From JACKDW01 sp964621785 (GTDB taxonomy: Bacteria; Myxococcota_A; Polyangia; Nannocystales; Nannocystaceae): 64,000 bases of DNA. The number at the start of each line of letters is the position of its first letter. The first letter of the stretch is position 1. The notes under the pieces are model-generated. The model ran no database searches, was not told where the DNA came from, and saw only the letters and a program-made list of their open reading frames with translations. The DNA lies in contig CAZUPD010000002.1 in assembly GCA_964621785.1 (NCBI GenBank), positions 62,001-126,000 on the forward strand. The letters run 5' to 3'. Shown here in pieces: positions 61,813 to 64,000 of this stretch. The position numbers and the translations under genes are program-made.

Positions 61813-62447
61813 CTTGACGGCTCGTCCACCCGTTGTGACCGGCAAAACGCGACTGCCTGGTCGATTCCCTCGTTCCAGTTTTGTTCGGTGGTCCGGCCCG
61901 AACGCTTGCGCGGGACCAGACTGTGGTCGCCATCTTCGACCCAGTGGACGCGGACCGTGCCTGCGAGGTTGTAACTCGGTACCTCCTCGCGGGTGCCCAT
62001 CGGGTCGCGCGTTCCCTGGATGATCAGCGTTGGCCGTGTTTGTATTTGCAAGTGTTCCGTCCGCAGCCGGTCGGGCTTGCCCGGTGGGTGAAACGGATAG
62101 CCCAGGCAGATGCAGCCGCGTGCACGGGTTTCCCCGACGATCATCGACGCCACCCGGCCGCCCATCGACTTGCCGCCGACAAAAAACGGCCCCTCGAGTT
62201 GGCGGCACACTGCGAGCCAGGCCTCGCGCAACACCGGCATGCGATCGGGCCCACGGCGGCGATTGTCCGCCCGGCGTTTTTGCATATACGGGAACTCAAA
62301 TCGGATCACGCGAATCCCCGCAGCTGCGATTCCCTGGGCGAAGGCCGCGAGAAACGGACTGTCCATCGGGGCACCGGCTCCGTGTGCACATACAAACGTA
62401 ACCTTCGCATCTCTCGGGCCGTCGAGCAGCCAGGTGTCCTGTGACAT
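61809..62447 (-). CDS. Alpha/beta hydrolase, TEX30/KANSL3-like
   Basis: About 212 residues from ATG 62447 (the open frame reaches 62603). Family features are FVCAHGAGAPMDSPFLAAFAQG, VIRFEFPYMQKRR, the nucleophile elbow VGGKSMGGRVASM with Ser, LIIQGTRDPMG with the acid, and DGDHSLVPRK with the His. These proteins are small esterase-like hydrolases of unknown substrate. It follows malQ on the same strand with 31 bases between them. Confidence 0.85.
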   Translation of the reverse strand: MSQDTWLLDGPRDAKVTFVCAHGAGAPMDSPFLAAFAQGIAAAGIRVIRFEFPYMQKRRADNRRRGPDRMPVLREAWLAVCRQLEGPFFVGGKSMGGRVASMIVGETRARGCICLGYPFHPPGKPDRLRTEHLQIQTRPTLIIQGTRDPMGTREEVPSYNLAGTVRVHWVEDGDHSLVPRKRSGRTTEQNWNEGIDQAVAFCRSQRVDEPSS

Positions 62448-62478
62448 CGTGCAGGTATGGCCCGTGTGTGGCTGGGCG

Positions 62479-64000
62479 TCAAGGCGAACCACCGAGGCAG
62501 TCGCGGACGTGGGCGAGCTGTTGTGGATACATCTGATTGAGCGCATCCACGGGGCCGGGAAGCCGGTACGTCCAATTGGTATCCGCGACTGTTCCCGGGA
62601 CATTGAGCCGCACTTCGCTGGCGAGCAGGTCTTGCAGCATTACGAGCGCGAGTTCACTGTTGGCGGCGAAGATCAGGCGAAGGAGCAGCGAATGAACCTC
62701 GGGTGACCCATCGAGCTCGGCGAGCTCGGCAGTTGGATCGAGGCCACACCGGATGGCGAGGTCGACGATTTGGTCGCGTTGGGGTCGGGTACAGTTGCGC
62801 CAATACCCGGCGAGCGTGTCGGTGTCGTGGGTGCCAAAGCAGGCCACACTCCCACGCGGGAACGCGGTTGGACAGGCGAGTGTATCCCCCTCGAACTCCC
62901 ACGGGATCACGCGATACCCCGGAACGCCGAGCTCCCCCAGGACTTCGGGCACAAACTCGGGAATCTGGCCGAGGTCCTCTGCAATCAATGTGCAGTCAGA
63001 TTTCCTGGCGGCGGCCAGCATCGCGGTGAAGGTTCGACGGCCCATCGCGCGTTGGTCCGGGGCGCTGTCCGGCTCGAAGGTACCCGGTACGAGTGGCTTG
63101 GCGACCAGATCGCTACACCGCCGCGAATAGGTGCGAAAGTAGCCGACAGCGTGATCGATGCGCAGACGGTCGAACATCTGGGCATGATGATATGTACGTG
63201 CAATTACCCAGGCATCCCCGGAGGCTTCGATGGCCTGCCAGCGGTGTGCGGGCAAACTCCAGTCCTGCCCCTCGGGGTTGAGCACATCGCCGGGGACCCC
63301 GAGCGAGCGCTCGCGGTCGAAGCAATCCGGGTACAACCATGTATCGACACTGTGGGCTGCGACCATAAACGGCAGATCGCCCATGACTTCGATTCCGGTG
63401 TTGCGCAGGTGCTCGCGAGTTGTGCTCCACTGGCGATGCGCCAACCATTGCAGCATTTGGTGGAAGCGGACACGGTGGGCGTGTTGTTGGGATGCGTGGG
63501 CGAGGGCATCGGCTTCGCGTCGGGCGAGGGCTGATGGCCAGTGCCACCACGCGGGGCCGTGGAGCTCGGTCAGCGTCAAAAAAAGTGCGAGCTCACGGGC
63601 CCATGTATGTGCATCGCAAAACGTCGCCAAGTTTTGATGTAGATGCAATTTGTCGGCAACTGCGTTGTACACCTGCTCGGCTGCGGCCTGTTTCAAACGC
63701 CGGACTCCGGCAAAGTCGACACGCTCGCCCGCGGGAGCAACAACCACCGGTTCCGGGATACGCATCCTGGATATCTGCGAAAGTTCGCGGGCGGCACCCT
63801 TCAAATCGAGATAGATCGGATCGACCCCAAACGAGCTACACGAGGAGTAGGGAGAGTCACATCCTTCGGACATCGGGGTCAGCGGAAGCAGCTGAAAAAC
63901 CGTGATGTCGACCTCCGCTTCGGCGAGTGTCGCCGCCAACCCAAGCAAGTCCGGGATCTCACCGATTCCTGTCCCCCGTCGGCTAGAGAGTGCGGAGAGT
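62479..64000 (-). CDS. malQ: 4-alpha-glucanotransferase (amylomaltase), N-terminus outside the window
   Basis: Over 500 residues visible, running off the right edge, where the frame continues with LSSRRGTGIGEIPDLLGLA. GH77 motifs: QLLPLTPMSEGCDSPYSSCSSFGVDPIYLDL, GIEVMGDLPFMVAAHSVDTW, DRLRIDHAVGYF with the nucleophile Asp, LIAEDLGQIPEFV with the acid/base Glu, and CFGTHDTDTLAGYW. It moves alpha-1,4-glucan segments in glycogen or maltodextrin metabolism. The start is not in view. Five TGYANNTRCA copies or near copies lie inside the gene. Confidence 0.93.
   Translation of the reverse strand, partial: LSALSSRRGTGIGEIPDLLGLAATLAEAEVDITVFQLLPLTPMSEGCDSPYSSCSSFGVDPIYLDLKGAARELSQISRMRIPEPVVVAPAGERVDFAGVRRLKQAAAEQVYNAVADKLHLHQNLATFCDAHTWARELALFLTLTELHGPAWWHWPSALARREADALAHASQQHAHRVRFHQMLQWLAHRQWSTTREHLRNTGIEVMGDLPFMVAAHSVDTWLYPDCFDRERSLGVPGDVLNPEGQDWSLPAHRWQAIEASGDAWVIARTYHHAQMFDRLRIDHAVGYFRTYSRRCSDLVAKPLVPGTFEPDSAPDQRAMGRRTFTAMLAAARKSDCTLIAEDLGQIPEFVPEVLGELGVPGYRVIPWEFEGDTLACPTAFPRGSVACFGTHDTDTLAGYWRNCTRPQRDQIVDLAIRCGLDPTAELAELDGSPEVHSLLLRLIFAANSELALVMLQDLLASEVRLNVPGTVADTNWTYRLPGPVDALNQMYPQQLAHVRDCLGGSP
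63193..63647. repeat. TGYANNTRCA palindromes in malQ
   Basis: Exact copies at 63193 (TGTACGTGCA), 63604 (TGTATGTGCA) and 63638 (TGTAGATGCA). Confidence 0.9.

Overview
The window is high-GC DNA from what looks like a myxobacterium, most likely of the Nannocystales (Nannocystis/Plesiocystis/Enhygromyxa relatives). The evidence is indirect: many secreted lipoproteins with long Asp/Ser/Thr/Glu/Gly-rich linkers behind the lipobox cysteine, DUF4215 (Myxococcus cysteine-rich) repeats, FG-GAP repeats, a MYXO-CTERM-like tail on a Tat-exported PhoX-type protein, and an ECF41-type sigma factor. No mobile element, CRISPR array or rRNA was seen. Two tRNA genes are present. A run of 100 Ns at 41565-41664 is flanked by identical 55-bp sequences and looks like a scaffolding artefact.

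Layout. 0-16 kb: a [2Fe-2S] ferredoxin, five secreted low-complexity surface proteins, an orphan PAS histidine kinase, a sugar nucleotidyltransferase, a small HTH regulator and a lone MlaE permease. 16-27 kb: ECF41 sigma factor, queA, a flavoprotein monooxygenase, lysA, ribA, a Fic-fold protein with a broken catalytic motif, then rsmH-ftsL-ftsI, the head of the division and cell-wall cluster. 27-36 kb: a coupled MBOAT acyltransferase/SGNH pair, a coupled DUF1549/1553-like plus DUF1501 pair, and a membrane-anchored MutS-like ATPase. 36-47 kb: LysR regulator divergent from kptA, then yebC-ruvC, a four-LysM endopeptidase, a TM2 protein, a YbjN protein, an S9 peptidase and a FIST sensor protein. 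46-50 kb: an amine-oxidase operon of the heteromeric sarcosine oxidase/HcnABC kind, with two unlisted 42-43 codon ORFs chained between its subunits by ATGA overlaps. 50-58 kb: yggS, maf, two unknown exported proteins, a 3-hydroxyacyl-CoA dehydrogenase/enoyl-CoA hydratase fusion, a KKADD-repeat lipoprotein, rph-rdgB, tRNA-Pro and tRNA-Arg. 58-64 kb: a neutral-ceramidase-like lipoprotein, a VTT membrane protein, an MddA-like methyltransferase, a TEX30-like hydrolase and the C-terminal part of malQ.

The strongest signal that ordinary annotation does not explain is a dispersed 10-bp palindrome, TGYANNTRCA. I found 54 exact copies by eye, where a simple base-composition estimate gives about two. 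Copies lie on both sides of stop and start codons, in intergenic DNA and, mostly, inside genes, where they force A/T-ending codons that are otherwise uncommon here. It behaves like a highly iterated palindrome of the cyanobacterial HIP1 kind rather than a promoter operator.

Other points worth checking: the chain of two Cys-bearing small ORFs in the oxidase operon; a ruvC gene with no usable start codon in frame but an ATG followed by a CCC-TGA-C possible +1 frameshift site; the pseudo-Fic protein; a 24-codon ORF with a perfect ribosome-binding site at 21540; and a 45-unit Gly-Asp repeat.
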